Below the pieces are notes generated by a model, which saw nothing but the letters and a program-made list of their open reading frames with translations, had not been told where the DNA came from and did not search any database. Below are positions 1 to 7,391 of a stretch of 15,681 nucleotides of DNA, one piece after another. This DNA comes from Pseudomonadota bacterium (lineage in GTDB: Bacteria > Pseudomonadota > Gammaproteobacteria > Steroidobacterales > Steroidobacteraceae). Position 1 is the first letter of the stretch. Every line of letters starts with the position of its first letter. Where the stretch lies: the NCBI GenBank assembly GCA_021780395.1, contig JAJXYU010000093.1:1-15681 (forward strand). Reading direction: 5' to 3'. The translations under genes and the position numbers were made by a program.

Positions 1-485
1 TGGCGGCGCAGTTCGTCGGCGCGCTCCTGCCCGCGATCCGCGCCGCCGCGCAGGCGCTCGGGGTGAACCCGATCGGCCTGCTCGCGCAGGCGGTGCTCGA
101 GACCGGCTGGGGGCGGCGCATGGCCCGTACCGCCGACGGGTCGCCGAGCTTCAACCTGTTTGGGATCAAGGCGGGGGATCGCTGGACGGGCGGTCGCGCG
201 GTCGCGCCGACGATCGAGTTTCGCGACGGGGTCGCGACGGCGCGCACCGCGGCATTCCGGGCGTACCGGTCGGTCGCGGACAGCGTCGCCGACTTCGCGA
301 ACCTGCTGCGCGAGTCGCCGCGGTACCACGGGGCACTGTCGGCCGGTGAGAACGTCGGCGCGTACATCGAGGGGATCGCCGCCGCCGGTTATGCGACCGA
401 CCCTGCTTACGCGAGCAAGCTGGCCGGCGTGGTGCGCAGCGGCGTGTTTCGCGAAGCGCTGCGCGCGGCGTCGGCCGGCCGTTAA
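1..485 (+). CDS. flgJ: Flagellar protein FlgJ, C-terminal peptidoglycan hydrolase domain (5' end outside window)
   Basis: The open frame runs in from the left edge (first complete codon at base 3) and gives 160 residues before TAA at 483-485. It is the glucosaminidase-type muramidase domain of bifunctional FlgJ. A helix ending in the stretch LGVNPIGLLAQAVLETGWG holds the expected catalytic glutamate (codon 99-101), followed by the conserved FNLFGIKAG segment and the Y-R-S...SVADFANLL region typical of the family. In known systems this domain opens the murein layer in the periplasm so the rod can pass, while the missing N-terminal half caps the growing rod. Position directly before flgK and flgL matches the usual flgJKL order. 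The -35 element of the flgK promoter overlaps its stop codon. Fragment identity is secure; the N-terminal rod-cap domain is inferred only. Confidence 0.93.
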   Translation, partial: AAQFVGALLPAIRAAAQALGVNPIGLLAQAVLETGWGRRMARTADGSPSFNLFGIKAGDRWTGGRAVAPTIEFRDGVATARTAAFRAYRSVADSVADFANLLRESPRYHGALSAGENVGAYIEGIAAAGYATDPAYASKLAGVVRSGVFREALRAASAGR

Positions 486-508
486 GGATTCCCGGTGACG
501 GCCGATAA
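482..508 (+). promoter_or_regulatory. Sigma-28 (FliA) promoter for flgKL
   Basis: TTAAGGAT (482-489), an 11-base spacer, then GCCGATAA (501-508). The -10 is identical to the enterobacterial sigma-28 consensus GCCGATAA, the spacing is exact, and the -35 matches TAAAGTTT at 5 of 8 positions. The -35 box includes the flgJ stop codon. Transcription should begin around 515, about 40 bases before the flgK GTG. The same design recurs before fliC and fliD. Confidence 0.8.
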
Positions 509-557
509 CGCGGACAGGGCGATTTCCGCCGCCCGGCATCGTCAGGGGGATTGAGCC

Positions 558-2456
558 GTGTCGGACCTGTTCGGGATCAGCCTCAGCGCGCTGCGCGCGT
601 TGCAGACCGCGATTTCGACCACCAGCAACAACATCGCGAACGCGAACACGCCGGGATACGCGCGCGAGAGCGTGAACCTGACGACCGCGACGCCGCAAAC
701 GAACGGCGTCGCCACCGTCGGTGCCGGCGTGCAGGTGAGCGGGGTCGTGCGCGCGTTCAGCCAGGTCGCGACCAATCAACTGAACTTCGCGCAGGGCAGC
801 CTCGGGCAGCTGACCGCGCTGCAGACCTATGCGAACCAGGTCGACAACATCATCGGCACCACCGCGGGCGGACTGTCGAGCGCGTTGCAGAGCTACTACG
901 GCGCTTGGTCGAACGTCGCGAACGCGCCGACCTCGATCGCCGCGCGCCAGGCGCTGCTCGGCGCCGCGCAGGGGGTCGCTTCGAGCTTCCAGAGCACGAG
1001 CGCGCAGCTCGCGAGCCTGAACACCACGATCAACGCGAGCGTCAGCGCCGACGTCCAGCAGATCAACTCAATCGCAGCCTCGATCGCGACGCTGAACCAG
1101 CAGATCGTCGTCGGCACCGCGCAGGACGGCGGCCAGCCGCCGAACGACCTGATCGACCAGCGCGACCAGCAGTTGTCGAACCTGTCGAAACTGGTCAATT
1201 TCACCACCAGCACCGACAGCAACGGCGCGGTGAACGTGTTCGTCGGCAACGGTCAGCCGCTCGTTCTGCAGGGCAACGTCAGTAAATTGACGACGGTGCA
1301 GAATCCGTACAACGCGTCGCAGCTCGAGATCTCGACCGCGACCGCCGGCAACCAGGTCATCAGCGGGTCGATCACCGCCGGCGACCTCGGCGGCCTGCTC
1401 GCCGCGCGCACCCAGGTGGTCGAGCCGGCGCTCAACCAGCTCGGCCAGCTCGCGACCGCCTTCGCGCAGTCGGCGAATGCGCAGCAAAACGCCGGGCTCG
1501 ATCTCAGTGGCCAGCTCGGCGCGAACCTGTTCACGCTCGCCGCGCCGACGGTCACGCCGGCGAGCACGAACACCGGTTCGGCGACGGCGTCCGCGACGGT
1601 CACCAACGTCGGACAGCTCACCACCAACGACTACGTGCTGTCCTACGACGCGGGGGCGTACCGGCTGGCGAACGCGAGCACCGGGGCCGCGGTCGCGTTC
1701 ACCGGCAGCGGCACCGCGGCGAGTCCGATCGTCGCCGATGGCGTGTCGATCGTGCTGGCCGGGACGCCGGCGAACGGCGACCAGTTCCTGATCCAGCCGA
1801 CCGCGCAGGCGGCGGCTTCGTTCGCGGTCGCGTTGACGAATCCGGCGCAGATCGCCGCGGCCGGCGCGATCCAGACGGCGGCGTCGAACGCGAACCAGGG
1901 GAGCGCCGCGATCAGCGCGGGCAGCGTGATCGACGCGTCGAATCCGAACCTGCTCACGCCGGCGACGATCCAGTTCACGAGTCCGACGACCTATTCGGTG
2001 AACGGTGCGGGCAGCTACGCCTACACGCCCGGCGGCAACATCGCATTCTACGGTTGGCAGGTGCAGATCACCGGAACGCCGCAGACCGGGGACCAGTTCA
2101 CGGTGCAGAGCAACGCGGGCGGCAGCGGCGACAACCGCAACGCGCTTGCGGGCGCGGCATCGCAGAACCAGGGCCTGCTCGCCGGCGGCACGATCAGCGT
2201 GAACGGCGCGGTCAGCGCGCTGATCACCGGGATCGGCGGCCAGGCGCAGCAGATCGGCAACGCACAGACCGCGCAAACCGCGGTCACGTCGCAGGCACAG
2301 CAGTCGGTGCAATCGATCTCCGGGGTGGACCTGAACCAGGAGGCGGCGAACCTGCTGCAGTGGCAGCAGGCGTTCCAGGCCTCGGCGCAGGCCTTGTCGA
2401 TCGGCAACAACATGTTCGCGAGCCTGATGTCGGCGCTCTCGAACGGGATCCTCTGA
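558..2456 (+). CDS. flgK: Flagellar hook-associated protein 1, FlgK (HAP1)
   Basis: 632 residues from a GTG start; AGGGGGA at 544-550 sits about 7 bases upstream and supports this start. FlgK forms the first junction layer between hook and filament and is exported by the flagellar type III apparatus. The N-terminus carries the rod/hook-family signature (residues 1-40, TTSNNIANANTPGYARE), and the C-terminus has the matching SGVDLNQEAANLLQWQQAFQ amphipathic helix. The centre (about residues 355-410 and 470-520) contains two related beta-rich modules with an ITGTP/LAGTP...GDQF core, a third copy of which occurs in FlgL. The protein has no Cys or His and only two Lys, as seen in the other axial proteins here. 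A sigma-28 promoter precedes it, and its stop overlaps the flgL start (TGATG). A FleQ-box-like sequence lies inside at 1278-1291. Confidence 0.95.
   Translation: MSDLFGISLSALRALQTAISTTSNNIANANTPGYARESVNLTTATPQTNGVATVGAGVQVSGVVRAFSQVATNQLNFAQGSLGQLTALQTYANQVDNIIGTTAGGLSSALQSYYGAWSNVANAPTSIAARQALLGAAQGVASSFQSTSAQLASLNTTINASVSADVQQINSIAASIATLNQQIVVGTAQDGGQPPNDLIDQRDQQLSNLSKLVNFTTSTDSNGAVNVFVGNGQPLVLQGNVSKLTTVQNPYNASQLEISTATAGNQVISGSITAGDLGGLLAARTQVVEPALNQLGQLATAFAQSANAQQNAGLDLSGQLGANLFTLAAPTVTPASTNTGSATASATVTNVGQLTTNDYVLSYDAGAYRLANASTGAAVAFTGSGTAASPIVADGVSIVLAGTPANGDQFLIQPTAQAAASFAVALTNPAQIAAAGAIQTAASNANQGSAAISAGSVIDASNPNLLTPATIQFTSPTTYSVNGAGSYAYTPGGNIAFYGWQVQITGTPQTGDQFTVQSNAGGSGDNRNALAGAASQNQGLLAGGTISVNGAVSALITGIGGQAQQIGNAQTAQTAVTSQAQQSVQSISGVDLNQEAANLLQWQQAFQASAQALSIGNNMFASLMSALSNGIL
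1278..1291. promoter_or_regulatory. FleQ-box-like sequence inside flgK
   Basis: GTCAGTAAATTGAC differs at one position from the published P. aeruginosa FleQ binding consensus GTCAaTAAATTGAC, and the mismatch falls on the weakly conserved base. It lies in the flgK coding region, in a short AT-rich dip made by codons AGT-AAA-TTG that are unlike the neighbouring GC-ending codons. The match is seen in the sequence; binding and function are inference. Confidence 0.4.
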
Positions 2457-3649
2457 TGCGCATCACCCAAAGCCTCCTGCAGACGCAGTTCCTCGCCTCG
2501 TTGAACACGCTGGAGTCGAACCTCGCGACGACCCAGAACCAGATCTCAACGGGTCTCGCGTTCACGACGGCGGCGCAGAACCCGGCTGCGGCCGGCACGG
2601 TGGACACCTATGACCAGGTCCTCTCGCAGAGCCAGCAGTACACGACCAACGCGAACTCGGCGCAGTCGAACCTGAACGTCGAGGACAACGCGCTGACGCA
2701 GGTGCAAAACCAGCTGCAGACGCTGCGCAGCCTCGCGCTCGAGGCGAACTCGGGCACGCTGTCGCCGCAGAACCTCGCCGCGCTCTCGTCCCAGGCGACC
2801 CAGATCCAGCAGACGTTGGTCGGGCTCGCGAACACCCAGAACGGCAACGGCGAGTACATCTTCGCGGGCTACGCGGCGCAGAACCAGCCGTTCGCGCAGA
2901 CCGCGAGCGGCGCGAGCTACGCCGGCGACCAGGGTCAGCGCGCGGTGCAGATCGGCGCCGGACAGACGATCGCGATCGGCGACAACGGCAATACGGTCTT
3001 CAACCAGATCCCGAACGGCAACGGCACCTTCACTGTGACCGCGAACCCCGCCAACACCGGCAGCGGTCTCGTCGGGGCGAGCACGGTCACCGATCTGGCG
3101 GCCTACGGCGGCGGTGTTTACACGATCGCGTTCACCTCGTCGTCGAGCTATCAGGTGCTCGACGCCGCGCACGCGGTCGTGACCTCGGGCACCTACACCG
3201 CAGGCCAGGCGATCTCGTTCGCCGGCGTGCAGGTGAGCTTGAGCGGCCAGCCCGCGACCGGCGACTCCTTCGCGATCGCGCCGAGCGCGAGCCAGAGCCT
3301 GTTCGCGACGGTGCAGAACTTCATCGGCACGCTGAACTCGGCCGCGTCGGGCGCGATGAACTCGACGCAGTTGTCGAACGCGATCGCGACGACGCTCGGC
3401 GCGATCGACCAGTCGTCGAGCCATGTCTCGACCGTGCAGGCGGGGGTCGGGGCGCGCTTGAACCAGATCTCGACGCAGCTGTCGGTCGACACGAGCCAGC
3501 AGACGCAGCTGCAGCAGTCGATCTCGAACCTGCAGAGCCTCGACTACCCGAGCGCGATCACCTCGCTCACCAACCAGCAGACGGCGCTGAGCGCCTCGAT
3601 GCAGGCGTACACGCTGACCGCGGGCCTGTCGCTGTTCAAGTACATCTAG
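2456..3649 (+). CDS. flgL: Flagellar hook-associated protein 3, FlgL (HAP3)
   Basis: 397 residues, starting at the ATG that overlaps the flgK TGA (2454-2458), so translation is probably coupled to flgK. FlgL is the second junction protein, linking FlgK to the flagellin filament. It has flagellin-like ends: an N-terminal helix MRITQSLLQTQFLASLNTLE followed by the STG...AAQNPAAA loop, and a C-terminal helical bundle ending LFKYI. The stretch YIFAGYAAQNQPF (about residue 138) is the familiar HAP3 'FxGxxxxxxPF' signature. A beta-rich insert at about residues 221-282 resembles modules in FlgK. It has no Cys and one Lys. Its TAG stop overlaps the stop codon of the convergent slyD-like gene in the four bases CTAG (3646-3649). 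Expected to be co-transcribed with flgK from the sigma-28 promoter. Confidence 0.94.
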   Translation: MRITQSLLQTQFLASLNTLESNLATTQNQISTGLAFTTAAQNPAAAGTVDTYDQVLSQSQQYTTNANSAQSNLNVEDNALTQVQNQLQTLRSLALEANSGTLSPQNLAALSSQATQIQQTLVGLANTQNGNGEYIFAGYAAQNQPFAQTASGASYAGDQGQRAVQIGAGQTIAIGDNGNTVFNQIPNGNGTFTVTANPANTGSGLVGASTVTDLAAYGGGVYTIAFTSSSSYQVLDAAHAVVTSGTYTAGQAISFAGVQVSLSGQPATGDSFAIAPSASQSLFATVQNFIGTLNSAASGAMNSTQLSNAIATTLGAIDQSSSHVSTVQAGVGARLNQISTQLSVDTSQQTQLQQSISNLQSLDYPSAITSLTNQQTALSASMQAYTLTAGLSLFKYI

Positions 3650-4128
3650 TGGTGATGCCCGCCGGGGCCGTGCACGTGACCGTGCTCGAGCTCCTCGGTG
3701 CTCGCCTCGCGCACGTCGACGACCTCGATCTCGAAATGCAGGTTCTGATCGGCGAGCGGGTGGTTGCCGTCGAGCGTGACCATGTCGCCCGCGACCGCGG
3801 TCACGGTGAACACGCGAACGCCGTTCTGGTCACGCGCCTGGAACTGCATGCCGCGCTGGATCTCGCCGGCCCCCTGCAGCGCCCGCCGCGGCAGGCGCTG
3901 CACCAGCGCCGCATCACGCACGCCGTAGCCTTCCGCCGGCGGCACCGTGACCGAGAAGCGGTCGCCGCTGCGGTGACCTTCGAGCGCCCTCTCGAGCCCC
4001 GTCACGATGTTGCCGTGTCCCTGGATGTACGCGAGCGGCTCGCCGCCCGCGGAACTGTCGAGGACCTCGCTCGCGTCGTTGCGCAGCGTGTAGTGAATCG
4101 TGACGACACGATCGGCGGTGATTTCCAT
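3646..4128 (-). CDS. slyD: SlyD-like FKBP-type peptidyl-prolyl cis-trans isomerase
   Basis: 160 residues starting at the ATG at 4128 (MEITADRVVTIHYTL), with GGAGAG upstream lying within the end of rimO. Enzymes of this family isomerise X-Pro bonds and act as holdase chaperones and metal carriers in the cytoplasm. Seen here: the FKBP beta strands with DSSAGGEPLAYIQGHGNIVTGLE-type active-site region (about 24-46), an insert-in-flap chaperone domain (about 70-120), the conserved DGNHPLADQNLHFEIEVVDVREA segment (about 123-143), and a short His-rich tail with six His in the last 12 residues. E. coli SlyD has a longer Cys/His tail; the short HGHxHGxGGHHH-type ending is like the version in pseudomonads. 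Upstream frame to 4296 is ignored because it has no homology and lies inside rimO. It follows rimO by 4 bases, so the two form an operon. No functional link to flagella is visible. Confidence 0.9.
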   Translation of the reverse strand: MEITADRVVTIHYTLRNDASEVLDSSAGGEPLAYIQGHGNIVTGLERALEGHRSGDRFSVTVPPAEGYGVRDAALVQRLPRRALQGAGEIQRGMQFQARDQNGVRVFTVTAVAGDMVTLDGNHPLADQNLHFEIEVVDVREASTEELEHGHVHGPGGHHH

Positions 4129-4132
4129 CGGC

Positions 4133-5497
4133 TTACTCTCCGGACGTGGGCCGGACCCGGTCCGGCGGACTGATGATTCTTGCGTCGAGGTCGTACGCGT
4201 CGGAGCCGGTGACCTCGACGTCGACGAACGAGCCGATCGCGAGCCGGGCACCGTCCGCGATCCGCACGACACCGTCGATCTCCGGCGCATCGGCACCCGA
4301 CCGAGCGATCGCGACGCCGCCCTCGATCCGATCGACCAGGACCTGCAGACGCCGGCCGCGCCGGCGCGCGAGCCGCGCGGCGCTGATCGCCGCGCTCGTC
4401 TCCATGAACCGGCGGCGGCGCTCGGCCTTGACCTCGGCGGGCACCGCCGGCTCGCCGAGGTCGTTCGCCGCCGCGCCCTCGACCGCCGAGTACTCGAAGC
4501 AGCCGACCCGGTCGAGCTCGGCGCTACGCGCCCAGTCGAGCAGCGTCTCGAAGTCGCGCTCGGTCTCGCCCGGGAAGCCGACGATGAAGGTGCTGCGGAT
4601 CGCGAGGTCGGGAACGGCCGCGCGCCACGCGGCGATGCGCTCGAGGGTGTTCTCGGCCGCGGCGGGTCGGCGCATCCGCTTCAGGATGCGCGGACTCGCG
4701 TGCTGGAACGGGATGTCGAGATAGGGCAACACGCGGCCCTCGGCCATCAGTTCGATCACCTCATCCACGTGCGGATAGGGGTACACGTAATGCAGCCGGA
4801 TCCACACGCCGAGCTCGCCGAGCGCCGCGGCGAGGTCGCGAAAGCGCGTGCGCCACGCCCGTCCGCGCCAGGTCGCCGGCGGGTACTTGAGGTCCGTCCC
4901 GTACGCGCTGGTATCCTGGGAGATCACCAGGATCTCCTTGACGCCGGCGCGTGCGAGCGCCTCGGCCTCCTGCAGCACGTCCGCGAACGGGCGGCTCGCG
5001 AGACGGCCGCGCATCGCCGGGATGATGCAGAAGCTGCAGCGGTTGTTGCAGCCCTCGGAGATCTTCAGATAGGCGTAATGACGCGGCGTCAGGCGCACGC
5101 CCTGCGCGGGGATCAGGTCGAGGAACGGCTCGTGCCGGGGCGGCAGATGCTCGTGCACCGTCGCGACGACCTCCTCGTAACGCTGCGGGCCGGTGACCTT
5201 GAGCACCCCGGGGTGGCGCTCGAGGATGCGCTCGGGTCGCGCACCGAGGCAGCCGGTCACGACCACCTTGCCGTTCTCCGCGAGCGCTTCGCCGATCGCG
5301 TCGAGCGACTCCTCGACCGCGGCGTCGATGAAGCCGCAGGTGTTCACGACCACGAGGTCCGCGGCCCGATAGGTCGGCGCGACCTCGTAGCCTTCGGCGC
5401 GCAGGCGGGTCAGGATCCGCTCCGAATCGACGAGCGCCTTCGGGCAGCCGAGGCTCACGAACCCGACTTTCGGGGTCTTGCGGGACGGGGATTTCAC
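4133..5497 (-). CDS. rimO: Ribosomal protein S12 methylthiotransferase RimO
   Basis: 454 residues from the GTG at 5497. This radical-SAM enzyme adds a methylthio group to a conserved aspartate of ribosomal protein S12 using two [4Fe-4S] clusters. Seen in order: an N-terminal UPF0004 domain beginning [17 protein letters not shown] with cluster cysteines C18, C54 (VVNTCGFI) and C83 ([10 protein letters not shown]); the radical-SAM motif C150-x3-C154-x2-C157 ([10 protein letters not shown]); [17 protein letters not shown] and FIVGFPGET typical of the family; and a C-terminal TRAM-like domain. Length is close to the 440 or so residues of known RimO. An in-frame ATG exists at 5560, but the conserved start of the family is only about 10 residues after the GTG; neither start has a strong Shine-Dalgarno sequence, so the start is the weak point. 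It is a housekeeping gene set inside the flagellar cluster on the opposite strand. Confidence 0.93.
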   Translation of the reverse strand: MKSPSRKTPKVGFVSLGCPKALVDSERILTRLRAEGYEVAPTYRAADLVVVNTCGFIDAAVEESLDAIGEALAENGKVVVTGCLGARPERILERHPGVLKVTGPQRYEEVVATVHEHLPPRHEPFLDLIPAQGVRLTPRHYAYLKISEGCNNRCSFCIIPAMRGRLASRPFADVLQEAEALARAGVKEILVISQDTSAYGTDLKYPPATWRGRAWRTRFRDLAAALGELGVWIRLHYVYPYPHVDEVIELMAEGRVLPYLDIPFQHASPRILKRMRRPAAAENTLERIAAWRAAVPDLAIRSTFIVGFPGETERDFETLLDWARSAELDRVGCFEYSAVEGAAANDLGEPAVPAEVKAERRRRFMETSAAISAARLARRRGRRLQVLVDRIEGGVAIARSGADAPEIDGVVRIADGARLAIGSFVDVEVTGSDAYDLDARIISPPDRVRPTSGE

Positions 5498-5595
5498 GGG
5501 GCGGGGGCGGGAACGTTGGCCGAACGGGGAGGGTATTCTAATGCAAATCGTGAACCGCATCCCGTCGTGCGGACGGCGATTTGCGCGAATGGCGC

Positions 5596-5622
5596 TAAAG
5601 AAGCGCGCCCAGCGTCCGATAC
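5596..5622 (+). promoter_or_regulatory. Sigma-28 (FliA) promoter for fliC
   Basis: TAAAGAAG (5596-5603), exactly 11 bases, then TCCGATAC (5615-5622). The -35 has the TAAAG core and the -10 the CCGATA core of sigma-28 promoters. It sits in the 229-base gap between the divergent rimO and fliC genes. Predicted start near 5629 gives a leader of about 98 bases. Late, FliA-dependent flagellin expression is the norm in gammaproteobacteria. Confidence 0.8.
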
Positions 5623-5638
5623 ACCGTTTGAATGTGGT

Positions 5639-5701
5639 CACCGGTCCGCCCGCCAGGCGGGTGAAGTGAGCACAACGGAACCCAGGCCTCGATGGCCGGT
5701 G
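5639..5701 (+). promoter_or_regulatory. Possible folded leader of fliC mRNA
   Basis: CACCGGTC (5639-5646) can pair with GGCCGGTG (5694-5701, one G-U), closing a domain that contains a compact hairpin, CGCCCGC-CAG-GCGGGTG (5647-5663). The Shine-Dalgarno TGGAG (5713-5717) stays outside. In GC-rich DNA such pairing arises easily, so this is a candidate only. Confidence 0.3.
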
Positions 5702-5726
5702 TATCAACTTCCTGGAGTCATCGCAC

Positions 5727-7250
5727 ATGGCACTGACGCTCAACACGAACATCGACTCGCTGATCGCCCAGAACAACCTGAACGGCGCGCAATCGCTCCT
5801 GACGCAATCGCTGACCCGCTTGTCCTCGGGCCTGCGGATCAACAGTGCGGCCGACAACGCCGCGGGCCTCGCGATCAGCCAGCAGTTCACCACCCAGATC
5901 AACGGCACCAACCAGGCGATCAACAACGCGAACGACGCGATCTCGGTCGCCCAGACGACCGGCGGCGCGCTGTCGACGATCGTAAACAACCTGCAGAGCA
6001 TCCGCACGCTCGCGGTCGAGGCCGCGAACGGCTCGAACAGCGCGTCGGACCGCGCCGCGCTCGACCAGCAGGTCCAGCAGCAGATCGCGGAAATCACCCG
6101 GATCGCGACCCAGACGACCTTCAACGGCTCGGCGGTGCTGAGCGGTGGCGCCGGCGTGACCGTCTACCAGGTCGGCGCCAACGTCGGCGACACGATCGCG
6201 GTGAACCTCGCGCAGGGCGTCGGCGCGAACCAGGTCGGCGCGGTCGCGAACTCGGTCTCCGAGGTGACCAGCGCTGCGCTGAGCGGCAATCTCACGCTGG
6301 CGGTCGGCAGCGGACAGGCGGTGACCGTCGGTTCCAGCGCGAACTACGCGACCACCGCAACGACCTCGGGCGGCGTCGCCTATCAGAACAGCGCCTCGGC
6401 CTACGCGAAGGCGGCCGCGATCAACGCCGCCGGCGCGTCCGGCCTGACCGCGACGGCGAACAACAGCCAGGATCTCGCGTTCACCGCGGGAACGCTCGGT
6501 ACCGGTGGTTCGCCGTCCTATTCGCTCGCGATCAACGGCGTGAGCGTCTACAGCAACACGACTGCGGGCGCGACGGTCAGTACCAGCGACCTGATCTCCG
6601 CGATCAACAGCTTCTCGACCCAGGACGGCGGCGTGACCGCGGCGGCGGGCGGGAGCGGCATCATTCTGACCGCGGCCGACGGCAGCAACATTAGTTTGAA
6701 CCAGACGCTCAGCGCGGGCACCACCGCCGGCACGCTGGCGGGTATCACCGGCGTCACCTCGTACAATGCGAGTGCCGGCGCGAATCTCACCGGGGCGACC
6801 GCCGCGACGTTGACCAGCGGCACCGCGTCGACGTTCTACGGCCAGCTGACGCTGTCCGCGGGCCAGAACATCCAGGTCGGCGGCGGCAGCGATGTCGCGG
6901 CGATCGGGCAGACCGCCGGCACGGTGACCGCGGCGGGCACGCTCGCCGGCCAGAACGTGCTGACCGTGAGCGGCGCGAACGCGACGATCGAGGCGGTGGA
7001 CTCGGCGCTCGCGACCGTGAGTCAGTTCCAGAGCCAGCTCGGCGCGATCCAGAACCGCTTCACGTCGGCGGTGCAGAACCTGACGACGACCGCGCAGAAC
7101 CTCACGCAATCGAACAGCACGATCGTGAACGCGAACTTCGCGCAGGAGACCGCGAATCTGACGAAGGCGCAGGTGCTCGAGCAGGCCGGCATCTCGGTGC
7201 TCGCCCAGGCGAACGCCGAGCCGCAGCTGATCTTGAAGCTGCTGCCGTAA
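5727..7250 (+). CDS. fliC: Flagellin FliC
   Basis: 507 residues from the ATG at 5727; TGGAG ends 9 bases upstream. FliC is the filament subunit. The N-terminal coiled region (1 to about 170) is classical: [51 protein letters not shown] (the region recognised by TLR5 in other flagellins), and [12 protein letters not shown]. The C-terminal region (about 410-507) ends [20 protein letters not shown] then LILKLLP. The middle is a long Ala/Gly/Ser/Thr-rich variable domain with one clear flagellin_IN-type module at about 262-325 (AINGVSV...[11 protein letters not shown]...[11 protein letters not shown]). There are no Cys, His or Trp and only three Lys. The usual Asp-Ala-Asp-Phe near the C-terminal helix reads NANF. 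It has its own sigma-28 promoter and is followed by a strong hairpin, so it is probably a single-gene transcript. Confidence 0.96.
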   Translation: MALTLNTNIDSLIAQNNLNGAQSLLTQSLTRLSSGLRINSAADNAAGLAISQQFTTQINGTNQAINNANDAISVAQTTGGALSTIVNNLQSIRTLAVEAANGSNSASDRAALDQQVQQQIAEITRIATQTTFNGSAVLSGGAGVTVYQVGANVGDTIAVNLAQGVGANQVGAVANSVSEVTSAALSGNLTLAVGSGQAVTVGSSANYATTATTSGGVAYQNSASAYAKAAAINAAGASGLTATANNSQDLAFTAGTLGTGGSPSYSLAINGVSVYSNTTAGATVSTSDLISAINSFSTQDGGVTAAAGGSGIILTAADGSNISLNQTLSAGTTAGTLAGITGVTSYNASAGANLTGATAATLTSGTASTFYGQLTLSAGQNIQVGGGSDVAAIGQTAGTVTAAGTLAGQNVLTVSGANATIEAVDSALATVSQFQSQLGAIQNRFTSAVQNLTTTAQNLTQSNSTIVNANFAQETANLTKAQVLEQAGISVLAQANAEPQLILKLLP

Positions 7251-7282
7251 GCGCCGCGCGGCCGCCCCCCGGCCGCGCCCAT

Positions 7283-7327
7283 GGGCCGGCAAGTCCTTGC
7301 CACCGGACGGCAGGGGCTTGCCGGCTC
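7283..7327 (+). terminator. Long inverted repeat after fliC, probable terminator
   Basis: Arms 7283-7301 and 7309-7327 pair over 19 positions with no mismatch (three G-U pairs if read as + strand RNA), around a 7-base loop ACCGGAC. It begins about 33 bases after the fliC stop. There is no real T-tract behind it (TCCGCTTCG), so it may act as a weak or factor-assisted terminator, as an mRNA 3'-end protector, or be a REP-type repeat copy. The dyad is certain; the role is inferred. Confidence 0.6.
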
Positions 7328-7375
7328 CGCTTCGTCCGCGCCGCCCGGGGGCGCCGCCGCGGCCGCATTCGCCCC

Positions 7376-7391
7376 TGGTACGGCGCTTGCT
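7376..7391 (+). promoter_or_regulatory. Sigma-54 promoter for fliD
   Basis: TGGTACGGCGCTTGCT matches TGGCACG-N4-TTGCW at all but one specified base, with the obligatory GG (7377-7378) and GC (7389-7390) separated by exactly 10 bases. Predicted start is near 7402, about 61 bases before the fliD ATG. In P. aeruginosa the fliD operon is driven by FleQ and sigma-54, which fits. The sigma-28 -35 box begins on its last base. Confidence 0.75.

Noticed and set aside
541..555. GTCA-N5-ATTGAG before flgK as a FleQ box
   Set aside because: Half-site spacing is one base too long and the stretch is mainly the flgK Shine-Dalgarno sequence.
4129..4296. Longer start for the slyD-like gene
   Set aside because: The extra 56 residues are Ser/Arg-rich, lie within the rimO coding region and have no family similarity; ATG 4128 has a Shine-Dalgarno sequence and the family start.
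3646..5497. rimO-slyD block as a mobile element or recent acquisition
   Set aside because: No transposase, terminal repeats, target duplication or tRNA site, and codon use matches the surroundings.
5535..5563. Possible rimO promoter on the minus strand (TAGAAT -10)
   Set aside because: The -10 is 5 of 6, but no acceptable -35 is found at 16-18 bases.
5590..5604. Sigma-54-like TGGCGC-N5-AAGC overlapping the fliC sigma-28 promoter
   Set aside because: GG-N10-GC spacing is present but the -12 element lacks TT; the sigma-28 promoter explains the site better.
5498..6124. Upstream extension of the rimO frame
   Set aside because: It would run through the fliC promoter and coding region antisense. 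Conserved RimO sequence begins only at [10 protein letters not shown].
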